From Palaemon carinicauda (taxonomy: Eukaryota > Arthropoda > Malacostraca > Decapoda > Palaemonidae), in NCBI RefSeq assembly GCF_036898095.1, contig NC_090757.1, positions 62,857,589 through 62,921,588 on the forward strand: a stretch of 64,000 nucleotides of DNA, given 5' to 3'. A model generated the notes under the pieces. The model saw only the letters and a program-made list of their open reading frames with translations, ran no database searches and was not told where the DNA came from. The position numbers and the translations under genes are program-made. Shown here piece after piece: positions 1-10,612 of the stretch. The first letter of the stretch is position 1; each line of letters starts with the position of its first letter.

Positions 1-175
1 GAAGCTTGAAGTTCCATGCTGTCGCGATCAGGTCCCCCAGGCCAGGACTTGCTGGTTACTATAGGCCAAAGACCCCCAGGTACTCTCTATCTGTGAGGCT
101 CTGCTCAGATAGTCGGAGAGAACATTCCTCTGCCCGGAATGAGCGAGCCGATAGTGGTATTGAGAGGACCTCGGA

Positions 176-436
176 TTATCTCAGTATCTCTACTGCAAGA
201 TGCGAAGGTATGAAAATGCGTCCCTTGCTGGTTGGAATATGCCAGTACCATGAAGTCGTCGCGCACGGAGCGACTCGGCAGGAACTGTAGGATCTGTAGA
301 GGGGCCAGACTACGGCCCCTAAGACTGCCTGAATGATGGGGAGGTATCCTTCAGGTCCTGACCATAGGCCTGAACCGGAACATGCCCCGCCCCCCCCCCC
401 CCCCCTTTTCTTTGACGAGTCCGAGAACAGCATCAA
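176..436 (-). pseudogene. RNase H-like remnant of DIRS element F
   Basis: The minus-strand reading contains LFSDSS followed by SGLWSGPE. This is the usual opening of the DIRS RNase H domain (compare LFTDASKEG and SGLWSESE in element C at 17203-17409). A poly-G-coded glycine run interrupts it where the protein should continue with GWGAHL, so a homopolymer expansion or sequencing slippage has damaged the frame. The residues after it only loosely fit the family. It should encode the RNA-degrading activity of the element's RT, but this copy is not functional. Confidence 0.5.
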
Positions 437-755
437 AATGTGGGGAAAGGACGAGAATATCCACTCCCATCAAGAGGTTCCATAGGTCAACCCCCATTGC
501 AGATCTAAACGGTCCGCTGGTCCCATAGGGGCCAGAAAGTCCGGTTAATCGTTGCTTTGATACCACCGGAACTTGGGCCGCCTCACAGGGAACTTATCCT
601 GAGGCGACCGTTCGGGACTTTAGACGGGTCAATGAGGAAAAGAGACCCAGGAAACGTTCCAAGGTAGGGCTGAAAGCTCTGCTTGACTGAGAACGGGTAC
701 TGCGACTCTCCTCAGCCTTGACACAGTCAACTGAAGGGAAGGCTCGGAGAAGGAG

Positions 756-872
756 GCAACAGCATCTGGTGTTCCCAGGCGGTCACCCATCCAAGTACTG
801 ACCAGATCCAACGTTGCTTAACTTCGCTGATCGGACGAGAAGTGGTGTTTTCAACGTGGTATGGCCGTTGAC
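756..872 (-). rRNA. 5S rRNA-like sequence (probable pseudogene)
   Basis: The reverse complement reads as a full-length 5S rRNA of about 117 nt. It starts GTCAACGGCCATACCACG and contains the internal control region with AAGTTAAGCAACGT and TACTTGGATGGGTGACC, followed by GCCTGGGAACACC, ending near GATGCTGTTG. The 5' and 3' ends can pair, as in stem I (GTCAACGGC with GCTGTTG). No T-run terminator follows on the minus strand; the sequence runs straight into coding-like DIRS sequence (CCTCCTTCTCC). It is a single copy inside element F, so it is probably a retroposed or inserted pseudogene rather than an rDNA array unit. It could also be the head of a 5S-derived SINE, but no SINE body is recognised. 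Confidence 0.8.
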
Positions 873-2479
873 TCAATATCATGGCTAGATACTCCAGATG
901 TTGAGGCAGAAGTAGAGAAGGCTCCTAGCAAATTACCATGATCCCTCACTCTTGGTAAAGACCCGGAAGCTTGTCCCGGCGTTGAAGAAGGTCGAACCCG
1001 AGCCTACTGGAGTTGACCAGACCTCCAAAAGGCGAAGGAGGCGGAAGCCTGCTCCTAAGCGGCAATGAGGAAAGCAGGGAGAGTTCTCTGGGGAAAAACC
1101 TGCGATGCCGCGGCGGGATCGCCACACCGCATCTTAAGCAGGAACACCTGTAGTCTAGGCTGAATTCCAAGAGCTTCCTGGAAGATGGATGGAATGGAAA
1201 CTGGAAGTACCCGTCCTTCCGATCCAGGGACTAAGGAGTCCTGCAGCCTCGTTACCAGTCTGATCGACTCTGCTGTTCCACGCTGGACGAAGTTTGTTCA
1301 ACAAACTTGATCAGAGCTGAGAGGTCGACGACGGAATTCCTGTCTCAGATGCTTTCCTACGAGAAAGGATCGACTGAAGAAGCCGGGGGGGGGGGGGGGG
1401 TGAAGCTGTCGACGACCCTATGGAGGACCTCCTCCTAAGGCATGGATCCTTCAGCCCAAACGGGCAAAACTCTTGTCGACCCCATGGCATAGAGGCTCAG
1501 TGACACTGGATTCACTGACAGAGACGGAGAGATGGTAAGAGCGAGGCGCGATATCCTTGACTGATCGCGGAGATCGTGCAGGAATCGGCATCGGGAAGCT
1601 GTTATCCGGATGAGTAACCTTAGGCATCCCCCCAGCGTGAGACCTGCAAGGGGGGGTTGCCAATCCTAGAGTTTGTGAACTCTGCCACTCCCTCTAGGAT
1701 TATGCCTCCCCGGGAGAGCCTCCCGTGCTACCTGTCCCTGACAGGAGGGGACCGCTATTGTACACCTTGTCTTAGCTGCCGTAGCCGGTCCGATAACTTA
1801 GGCCGACGAGGCTGAAAGAAGAGGCGTTGGAGGCCTGCAGGGTCTGGAAGAAAACGCCTTGGAGGAGTGAAAACGGAAGTCGACTTCCTCCGCACAACAG
1901 CTGTCCATGTCTCTGTCCTTGGGCTCAAACAAGCTCTTCCCAAGGATGGAAGAGTGTTTGAGCTTGCCGACATCCACGGATGAGACACCCGAGGGGAAGC
2001 CCTCGGTCACTGCGTCTAGATGCTCCAACATCGAGTTTGCCCGCAAGTTCGAAACTTGGCGACGGAACGCAAAGGAGCTTGAGCCTGAGAGGAGGAAAGT
2101 ACCTATGATCTTCCTGGAGCTTCCTTGTACAAAACCTCGGGTCGCAACCGAGGAGGGAAAGGACCTGGTAAGCCCCTTCCACAGGATGGAGAAGAGGAAG
2201 GGCTAAACCAGTCACCCCTTGCCCGACGGATAAATCTCGAAAGGAAAACTCCCTGGCACGACCCTTCCAGGGAATGACGAGGAGGAAGGGCTAACCCAGG
2301 TTTTGGAAAGAAGAATGTTGCCCAGACCTCTCTCAAGATTCTTCCTGCTCTTGCACGGGGTGAAGACCGTGTTCTGGAAATACGCGCTCCAGAAGACTCG
2401 CCAGGCTGGCCGTGTTGCGAAACCCGGACGGGAATTGCGGTCGCAATCGCCCTGGCGCTCGCGCGATGGTAAATCAATG

Positions 2480-3370
2480 GTTCGCGTGTGGCCGAACGTG
2501 GAAGCGCCAGTGCGCGGGCACGCAGGAGCGCGGACGAAAGTGGAACACCGTCGGTTCGCGCGATGGAACACCATTGATATGCGCGATGGAACACCGTTGG
2601 TTCGCGCGCGGGCGAACATTGGAGCGCATGTGCGCGGGCGTGCGGTCGCGTGGGAACGTGGGCGTGCGGTCGCGCGGGCACGTGGGCGTGTGGTCGCGCA
2701 GGCACGTGGGCGCGCGGGCGAGCGCAGGCACGTGGGCGCGCGGGCGAGCGCAGGCGGTCGGGAGACCGATGGTGTGTAGGCGGGCGATGGCGCATTGACG
2801 AGCAATGGCGTGTCTTAGCGAGCGAAGGCCCGTAGGCGAGTGAAGGCGCGTTGGCAAGCGATGGCGTGTTGGCAAGCGATGGCGTGTTGGCAAGCAACGG
2901 CTCGTTGGCGAGCGGTGGTGCGTTAACAAAATGCTAGAGCGCAGGCGAAGAATCGCGCGGGCGCGTAGGAGATCGCTGACGCGCAAGAGACTAGGGATGA
3001 TTAGCGCGCATCGCACTAATCAGAAGGCGCGCAGGTGCATCAGGAAGGAAGAGTCTTTGTCCAAGACCTGAACCGAAGTTCTAGGTTGCGCGGGCGAACG
3101 TGGGCGCACAGGGCGCGTATCAGGAACTGGAAGCGCAGGTGCGCTCTGACGGGCAGGAGATCTAGAGCGCTCAGGAGACCGATGGTGCGCAGGATGCACA
3201 ACAGGAACAGCAGGATGTTCGGAGTCCTCAGGAGAGCGCTGGCGAGCAGTAGGGCGACGATCATCAGGAGAGCGCTGACGAACAGGAGAGCGCTGGCGAA
3301 CAGGAGAGCGCTAGCGATCAGTTAAACGCTGATGAGCAGGAGCGCGCCTGTGCGCTAACACTGCAGAAGG
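2480..3370. repeat. GC-rich degenerate minisatellite in DIRS element F
   Basis: Short imperfect units repeat through this stretch: GTTGGCAAGCGATGGCGT-like 18-mers near 2845-2920, GCGCGGGCGAGCGCAGGCACG-like units (20-24 bp) near 2640-2760, and AGGAGAGCGCTGGCGAAC-like units near 3225-3320. It lies where the gag gene of F would be. All frames are open because the units lack stop triplets, giving Ala/Arg/Pro-rich readings that should not be taken as genes. Composition is far more GC-rich than the surrounding window. Confidence 0.7.
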
Positions 3371-4143
3371 GCGCGCAGGGGAACCCTGACACGCAAGGGA
3401 AGCACCCCCCGTGGGAGGCAACCCTTTGCCCCGAAGGGATGACGAGGTCAGACTGCTGTCCATCTGCACCAGGGGCGGAAGGTCAGGAAGGCGTTGGAGA
3501 TCAATCCCCGGATAGATCTAAGGAGGTAGGAGCTGCAGGCTGCATACGGAGGAGATTCAAAAAGGCGCCTCTTAGCACCCTTATAGGGAGATGGGAGGCC
3601 CTTAAGACGTAGCGGACGGTGAGCCTTACGGCGAAGGCGGCCAACAGCAACAACAGCAGAAGAATCCTCCGAAGAGGAGTCTCTATGAGTGTACTCCCTC
3701 GCGAACGAAAGAGAAACACTTCGTAGAAGAGACGGGTCAGCCAGTGACCTAAAAAAAAGCAATCCTCCGAAGAGGGGCTCCTGCAGTTGCCCAGCCCCTT
3801 GAGCGTAACTGCAGGTGCGACCGCTCAGCACCAAGAGCATAGTCGCACGAAAAAAAGGCAAGAGGAGATCCCCCCAAAGGGAAAAAACTCAAGCCTGGAT
3901 AGGAAAACTTCCCTCGGAAGGAAAGTTACCCACCCAAGGAGGCAAGCCTCCTGAGTGTTCTAAAATGAACTGGAGAGCTGTCAATCGTCATGGGAGTACT
4001 ACCAGGAGAAGGAGACACGCCCCTGACGAAGATCTATAGGGGAGGCAGCAACAGCAGAATCCCCAGGCCTCAACAAGACAGCTCACTCCGTTGCCACATT
4101 ACAGAAACGAACTAGATCGTTAACTGTGTAAAATAAAAACAAA

Positions 4144-4460
4144 AAAGGGATTTTGACGTAGGAAAAATCTATTTCTGGGCGAGAGACCCGTGCCGCCCAG
4201 TGAAATGCTCCTTTAACATCATTTTTAAGGTAAAAAAACTGCTATAAATTTACCAGAGAAAAATTGTATAGGAATGCTAGGTTGAACCCAGCTGGCTCAC
4301 CTTAATAAGGTGTCGGTATACTACTGGGGCGTGAATTAATCACAACCAGAGGCCTCGCACCATTTAGATACTGTATCTCCTGTCAATATCCCCGAACAGC
4401 GAGGTGCCGTTCAACATCCTACTACTACTAGCAATCCCACGCCAGTGACGTCACTCCTTA
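4144..4460. repeat. 3' inverted terminal repeat of DIRS element A
   Basis: From about 4187 inward to GTGACGTCACTCC this is the reverse complement, with few mismatches, of 12089-12350. The outermost 43 bases (starting AAAAGGGATTTTGACG and ending before CCCGTGCCGCCC) are absent from the other end, which instead ends CTGGGCTCCGA. Such unequal terminal extensions are known in DIRS elements and are what the internal complementary region records. Confidence 0.85.
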
Positions 4461-4510
4461 TAGCACCCCAGATTGGGGCCCAATTAGGGAGGGACGGGTG
4501 ACGGGTGGGT

Positions 4511-4602
4511 TCACTGGGCGGCACGGGTCTCTCGCCCAGAAATAGATTTTTCCTACGTCAAAATCCCTTTTCTGGGCTCCGACCCGTGCCGCCCAGTGAA
4601 AT
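4511..4602. repeat. Internal complementary region (ICR) of DIRS element A
   Basis: The first part (to about 4572) is the reverse complement of the left terminus of A (4144-4206). The second part (from CTGGGCTCCGACCC) is the reverse complement of the right terminus (12336-12364). They are joined at a CCCTTTTCTGGG junction, so the region reads as the fused ends of a circular intermediate. In DIRS-1 such a region is thought to template completion of the ends; here it lies just inside the 3' repeat, as in DIRS-1. Confidence 0.85.
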
Positions 4603-5028
4603 CGTACCAGAGAATGGGGACCCAATATGGCTAACTACCTGAAGGGAATAACACAAAATTAACATAGCTGATGAGTTTTAATATAAAAAGAGGGAAGTGG
4701 AAACCCGTAAAATAGATCAACATGTAAATGACAGTGATAATAGACATGGTACATAATCAAAATTAAACCCGTAGGTAAAAGTCAACAGGTATGAATAATG
4801 ATAATACAGCTTGGTAATCAAAATGCAAAATAAAGCATTCAATCATAGATATAAATATTTAACATAACAAAAGAAGATCAGCTCGGGGATTTCAAGAACA
4901 AGTGAAATCAAAACAATTCGTGAAATTGATCAATTGAATAATAAAATGATACATCATGGTAAACAAAACAGGTGGGAACAACAGGTAAGCCAGGCACGAG
5001 GGAAAGAGGACAGAGCAAGACGTTGTGA

Positions 5029-7790
5029 TTAGGACTCAGTACCTTCGGGAGGAACTATATTCCCTGCAGCTACTGTGGCAAATCTAAGAGCTTCTACAGG
5101 TTTTAGGTAGTGGCGCTTGAAAACTTTAGGGGACTTCCAACCCGTATATTTTGAGAGCTCATCAAATTTCATATGGTGGAAAAAATTGAGGTAGCCACAG
5201 CTCGAATATCATGGACATGTGGGAATGATTCAGGATTAGCTTGTTTAATAAAATAAAGAATTTGTTGCCTGATTCCCTTAAGGGTAATAGTTCCTCCGTG
5301 TTCTCTAATAAATAAGGGCCCTGTGGTTGTAGTGGAAGTTCTACTTAATTAGGATTTCAGGGTGGTAACTGGACACAGGGATGGATCCCTAGGAAGTGGA
5401 ACAATCTTCCAGGGGGACCACATGTTTTGGGGGTCCTCATTTTTAGCCAGGAACACTTTGTTAGGGGAGAGAAGGACCTCACCTGAAGAGAGAAACTCTA
5501 TATGACCTGGGTCTCTAGATAAGGCTGACAATTCTGAGATTCTGGGGCCAGAGGCGAGGCTCAAAAGAAAAAGTGACTTTCTTAATAATGCCATATAGTT
5601 ACAGGATTCATTTGGGGTGTCAGAGGCTAGCTTAAGAACATCGTTCAAAAACCAGGAAACTGCGCTAGGGCGAGTGGAAGGTTTTAGTCTGGCACAAGCT
5701 CTCGGAATGGATGAGAAATATGAATCTGTTAAATCAATGTCAAAACCAATATGGAAGATCTTTTTTAAGGCTGACTTGATTGTAGTAATGGTACTGGCTG
5801 CCAGGCCTGATTCGAAGAGAGTTCTGAAGAATGTCACAGTTAGGTTCATTGTCATTTTCTCAACTTGGGAATCTTTCAAGAACTTAGCTAATTTCTTGAC
5901 AGCTGAGTCATATTGACGGAGAGTAGATTCCCTTTTGTCAGATTCCAGGAAAATAGTATTCAAAGGATCGATGTTTGCACCTCGTTGGGCTGCGAACTTC
6001 ATGAAGTCCATAAAGTTAGGGCATTCAGAATCCTTGAGGAAGCGAACACATTGCGAGTTTGTACTGTCTGTGTTAGCACCGGATTGGGAATCCGCCGGGG
6101 GCGGAGACCTAGTTCTAGCAACAAGGGGAACCAATTGCTCTTGGGCCAGTTGAGGGCTACGAGAGCCACTTGACCTTTGAAGGATCTGAGTTTGTGCAGA
6201 ACTTTCAGCAGGAGATTCACCGGAGGAAACAGATAAATCGTCTTCCAGGTATTCCAATCTAGAATCATAGAGTCCGTGGCATAAGCCTGAGGGTCCAGGT
6301 TGGGGGCTAAGTAACAATCCAGTTTGCGATTGGATTCCGTCGCAAACAGATCCACCTGGAGACCCGGGACTTGAGAAAGTATCCACTGGAAAGATCGATT
6401 GTCTAGTGACCATTCCGACTCTAGCGGAGTCGTCCGGGAAAGGGAGTCCGCTACCACATTCCGGACTCCTGCTAGATGGACTGCTGACAGGTGCCACTTG
6501 TGCATTGCCGCCATGGAGAAAATCTGCAATATGACGTGGTTTATTTGGGCTGATCTGGAGCCTCCTCTGTTGAGGCAGTGAACTATGACTGCACTGTCGA
6601 GAACCAGTCTGATATGGAGATTCCTGGCTGGATTGAGACGTTTTAAAGTGAGGAAGACTGCCATGGCCTCTAGGACGTTGATGTGCATTTGTTGGAAGAC
6701 CGGTGACCATAACCCTTGGACTTTCTTGTGTTGGGAGTAACTTCCCCACGCTGTTAAGGAGGCGTCTGTGTGAACGACGAGTCCCGGGACTGGATGTTGT
6801 AAGGGAACCGACTTGGAGAGATTCTTGATCTTCGTCCAAGGCTGTAGACTTTTTCTCAGGATTGGGGGAAGGCGAGCACGTCTGTCTCGGCGTTTTGCGG
6901 TTGCTCTGGAGTGTCACACTCTGCTTATGTCCTTGAGTTTGGACCTTAGGACGATGTCTGTCACGGAGGCGAACTACAAGGAACCTAGGATCCTCTCTTG
7001 GTTCCTTCTGGAGGTCAACTTCTCCCTGAGAAATTGTTTTGTATTCCTCGCAATCTCCTTCCTTTTGGCTTTGGGGAGGCACAGCGTATGGGAGCATAGG
7101 TCCCATTGTAGTCCCAGCCATTGAAACTTGGTCTCCGGAACCAGGCGGGATTTCTCGAAGTTGACTTGGAATCCCAGTTGTCGAAGGAAGGTGAGGACTT
7201 TGTTCGTTGCTATGCGGCAATTCTGGGCATTGTCTGACCAGATTAGCTAATCGTCTAGATAGGCTACTACCTGTATCCCCTGAGTCCGAAGCTCTTGAAT
7301 TACTGTCTCTGCTAGTTTGGTGAAGATTCTGGGTGGTATGTTGAGCCCCAATAGCATCACTTTGAATGCATAGGCTTGTTTGCCTAGCTTGAAGCCCAGA
7401 AAAGGACGAAAATGCCTTGCTATTGGAACGTGATAGTAGGCATCGGTAAGATCGATGGAGGTGGTGACGGCCCCACGGGGAAGTAAGGTCCGCACCTGCG
7501 AGACGGTAAGCATATGGAATTTGTCGCAACGAATGAAGGAATTTAAACGAGACAGGTCCAGGATTACCCTTCGTTTGTCTGAGCCTTTCTTTGGCACGCT
7601 GAACAAGCGTCCTTGAAATCTTAAGCGACGAATGCTTTGGATCGCATTCTTTTGTAGCAGATCTTTTGTGAAGGAACGTAGTTCTTCTGTTGGCAGTTGG
7701 TAGAAGCTGTTCGGTGGAGGAGGTCCCTGTATCCAGCTCCACCCTAGTCCTTTGGAGATAATGCTGGAAGCCCAATCGCTGAACTTCCAA
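5029..7790 (-). pseudogene. Tyrosine recombinase of DIRS element A, broken
   Basis: A minus-strand frame is open from 7790 to a TAA at 5349-5351; coding-like sequence then continues in the same frame. The recombinase domain begins near the ESDKRESTLRQYDSAVKKL stretch (about 5950). It carries the Arg box (SGPRISEL) and, past the premature stop, the H-x-x-R box (HDIR, about 5203-5213). A frameshift at an A-run (about 5180-5186) precedes the GW...RHYLK tyrosine box, and the natural stop is at 5029-5031. Against element B the premature stop replaces a Phe codon. The upstream half of this frame overlaps RT-RNase H in another frame. It should have been the integrase of the element. Confidence 0.85.
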
Positions 7791-8014
7791 CGGTCTCGAA
7801 ATATGTACAGTCTCCCTCCTACCTGCGGCTTCTCAATGGGTGGAGGATGATTTGCCTCCTCTGCTTCCACGGGAAGACTTGCCTCGGTGGTAACCCCTTC
7901 CGCTACCTCGGGAACGAAAGGCACCCCTGGAACCCCTGTGACGCTGGTAGCCACGGAAAGAGCCCTGAGCCTCATAAGTGGGGTTAAAGGCGGGGGAGAA
8001 GGAAGTCGAGGCAA
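5999..8014 (-). pseudogene. RT-RNase H of DIRS element A, with nonsense mutations
   Basis: The frame starts at 8014, overlapping the gag 3' end by 31 nt. The N-terminal part has VGGRLYIFRDRW, then the RT core: RVILDLSRLN, SIDLTDAYYHV and the YLDD active site. A TAG (7247-7249) replaces the Trp codon that follows YLDD in element B. At least two more stops lie near 6930-6990. RNase H follows: VHTDASL near 6770, HINVLEAMAVFLTLK, and LAGVRNVVADSLSR, ending at 5999. The C-terminal WFPLLLELGLRP segment is typical of DIRS RNase H tails. This enzyme would copy the RNA genome to DNA. The copy is dead. Confidence 0.88.
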
Positions 8015-9859
8015 TCTGAGACAGGGACCAGGACGTATTGTTCTTGCTGTTGGCCCTTTGATGTAGAAGGCTGGGGACCTTGGGGAGCCGGTTGGACTGA
8101 GACCGGTTGAACCCTGAATTGGGAAGATTGGAAAGGCCTCAATCTCTTCCTACCTCGGATTGGGGTACCAGTAGGCTTATATTTCCTCTTTGAAACAAGG
8201 CCCCATCTAACTTTGAGGTTTTGGTTGGCCCTAGCTGCCTCGCTAAGGACCGAGTTAACCAAATCCTCCGGGAAAAGATCCGGGCCCCAGACTGGAGCTT
8301 TGATGAGCCTATTAGGCTCGTGCCTAATGGTGGCTTCAGAGAGGACGTGTCGTCGACAACGGGTCTTGGCGTTTGCAAAATCATAGGCGTCAGCCATAAA
8401 GTTTTGCAGTAATGACTTAGTGAGGACCTTAAGGAGGTCCTCCTCGTTGTAAGTGGCGACGGTCAATTCGGAAAGGGCAACCGAATTGAGAGACCTGCCG
8501 AATCTGCACCTCGAATCAAATTCTAATTTAATAAGAGACTCCGGGAGTTTGGGAAGCCGTTCGCTGAACTGCGTCGAGGCACAGTCCGGGCTCAACTTAC
8601 CTACTGAAAAGGTAGCTGGGGCATTCCGCCAACATTCACTGTCTCCCGGAAAGAGAAGGGAGGTTAAGTCGGTCTCCCTGAGTTGGGGTAAAGGCTTCTC
8701 GTCTTTGATAGCCTGGAAGACCGACTCTAAGATCTTGGTCGCACATGGTGTAGGGGTCTGGTCGTCGGCCACAAACATAGTATACGAACTTTTGTAGGCC
8801 GTAAGCATTGTGTTCAAGCAGTCCCACTCATTGAACTCTCGGACCAAGACAGACTGTGCTTGTTCCTTAGGAAAAATAACAGTTTCCTTTGGGACCTTAT
8901 CTAAACGGATCAGAGCCTCTTCCGTGAGGCGAGCGTAGCCGGGGAAGGGGAATTCAAGAGGCCGGGTACCGAAACCTTCGATTGACAGCATACCCTCCGA
9001 GAAGGGGGCATGCAATACTAACCTCCAAGGGTTATTCTTATTGAAAGGAGGAAACTTGGAGGCGTCGGGGATGGGGTATTGCTGTTGTGGTGGTGGTAGC
9101 CCCGAGCTCATGAGGCCTTGTACTAGGCTCTCCACAGAAGCTATCCTCTCTTGCGATTGCTTCGTATGAGACGATAGCATCGACTCAAAACGAGCAAACA
9201 GTTTCTCAGAAAAATCCTCCACGTTAAATGATCCCGCCTCGGGGGGGAACAGGTGCCAGAACAGAGACTACTCCTTGAGAGGTTGAGGGCACAGCAATTG
9301 GGTCTTGAGAGACTCTGGTGGAGGAGGATTTAGCCTTCGAGGATGATGATCTCGAAGGCTTGTGTTCTTGGGAAGACTTGCGAGTCTTATATAAAGGCTT
9401 ACGATGAGCCTTCACTTTGGGGGGAACAGGCCGGGAGCTGAGATCAGTCCCGGTTGTCCCCGGAGAACCTTGAAAAGAAGATTGTTCGGAAGTAGAAGAG
9501 AAAGCCGGGCTAGGGAGAGGAATCTTAGCCCGGGAACCACCTGACTCACCTACGTCCCTACCTGCGTCGGGATCATCCAGAGCCATGGGTTCCACATCGA
9601 GGTTGAGGGTAGCGACGTCCTCAGTTAGGGTGCCGCCCGTCTCCCCTTGGTCCGGGGCCAGAAGAAGAGATTCAATGCTCTCGATGATCGGGTCCGCCAG
9701 CTCTTTGGGGACCGCAGCCGATGTTTTAGCATTGGGGTAGAGGCGGGAACACCATTCCTCAGAAAGGATATAAGGCTGTTTGGCCTTCACATTGCTGGCG
9801 AACCCGCCAATCCAGATCTTGAGGGTAGCTCGGGCTGTGTCCTTTTCAAGCTGGGTGCT
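7984..9859 (-). pseudogene. gag-like gene of DIRS element A, exon 2 (frameshifted)
   Basis: A splice acceptor (TTCTCTTTCAG) ends at 9860. The exon opens in phase 0 with ARATLKIWIGGF, matching ARATLRPWVSGF in element B, then KQPYILSEEW. The frame breaks at a C7 run (minus strand, about 9240-9247) and resumes as EDFSEKLFARFESM, giving a second open part (9222-7984). Conserved blocks shared with B include NNPWR, DKVPKETVIFPKEQAQ and IRHEPNRLI, and the C terminus is Arg/Gln-rich. The product is presumably the structural protein of the particle. One extra C explains the break and could be a mutation or a sequence error. Confidence 0.8.
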
Positions 9860-10054
9860 CTGAAAGAGAACAGACTATTAGCGAGGAATAAAAGTGCCAA
9901 AGAAAAAGTGGAGAAGTCCAAGGACTTCGTAGGCACGTAAAAGGCATGCGGGAAGTCCAGAGGACTGTGGCCTTAAAATAATAAAATGATTAAAAGAAAA
10001 CATTAAAATTAATTATAACTCCCCACAAGTCTGTATTAATGTAAATGCACTCAC

Positions 10055-10225
10055 CGAGTCAGATGTTAGAGTGGAGGTCAATTTGTAGCAGACTACACAA
10101 TTGTCCGGATGCCAAACAGCTAGGTCATCCACTTGAAGAGAGCAGTGAGCATGCGAACGACACACATCATGGCCGCAGGGTTGGTGGAGAACAGCGGCAC
10201 ATGCCGTCATCGCACAGCGTACAAT
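10055..10225 (-). CDS. DIRS element A gag exon 1 with Cys/His motif
   Basis: This 171-nt minus-strand exon (57 codons, no stop) is flanked by TTTTATCTTACAG and GTGAGT, and joins in phase 0 to the gag exon starting at 9859 after a 195-nt intron. It encodes VRC-x5-C, then PCGHDVCRSHAHCS, then VWHPDNCVVCYKL. The same pattern is found in element B at 46806-46994 (GHDLCRSHAHCS and VWFPDLCSLCYEL) with the same flanking splice signals and phase. The spacing of Cys and His suggests a zinc-binding fold; no named family is assigned. No initiating ATG exon was found, so at least one upstream exon in the leader is expected. Confidence 0.7.
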
Positions 10226-10258
10226 CTGTAAGATAAAAGATACACGAGTATCTTAAAG

Positions 10259-10612
10259 GAAAGCAATTAGGGGCCGCTCCGGCCCCGGGGCTTAAATATT
10301 ATAAAAGTTAATATCATGATGATAAATTTTTATATATATAGCTATAATTATCTTGAATGGAAGCAAATGAAGGGCACGGGGGCCCGGGTGCTGCAATTCT
10401 ATATATATAAATCAAACACATGATAAAACTATTCATATAAATGCCTTAAATATATTGAATGAAGGCAAATAGGGGACCCCGGGGGGCCCGGGGTGCTAAA
10501 TAAATCATATATCAAATACATGATAAAAACTATTCATATATAAATGCCTTAAATATGTTGAATGAAGGCAAAATAGGGGACCCCGGGGGCCCCGGTGCTT
10601 AATAAATCAAAA
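10259..10612. repeat. Degenerate tandem repeat with GC palindromes in leader of element A
   Basis: Three to four units of about 100-115 bp alternate AT-rich sequence (ATAAAACTATTCATATAAATG, AATGAAGGCAAA) with a GC palindrome core of the type GGGGACCCCGGGG. Cores lie near 10270-10290, 10374-10392, 10470-10497 and 10575-10598. The last two units are the most alike. The repeat lies upstream of the gag exons, in the presumed 5' untranslated leader. The cores can form strong hairpins in RNA. Confidence 0.7.

Larger units (their letters stand above)
1..4143 (-). mobile_element. Decayed DIRS-like retrotransposon F, 3' part
   Basis: Minus-strand coding remnants match the order of a DIRS-like element read from high to low coordinates. 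RNase H-like sequence lies near 176-436, an RT connection-like stretch near 440-740, and gag-like low-complexity sequence at about 2100-3860. No RT core with a YLDD-type motif is visible. Frames are broken throughout, and runs of C (about 388-405) and G (about 1384-1399) add frame noise. The element appears to continue at 12368-13240, where a 5' terminal repeat like that of element C is found, so element A probably inserted into it. The family call rests on resemblance to A and C; exact domain limits are uncertain. Confidence 0.55.

Noticed and set aside
2103..2897. Long Ala/Arg/Pro-rich ORFs in the minisatellite as real proteins
   Set aside because: Open in all frames because of repeat composition; no domain seen.
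10259..10612. CRISPR-like array
   Set aside because: Eukaryotic context, degenerate units, no unique spacers of constant length, no cas genes.
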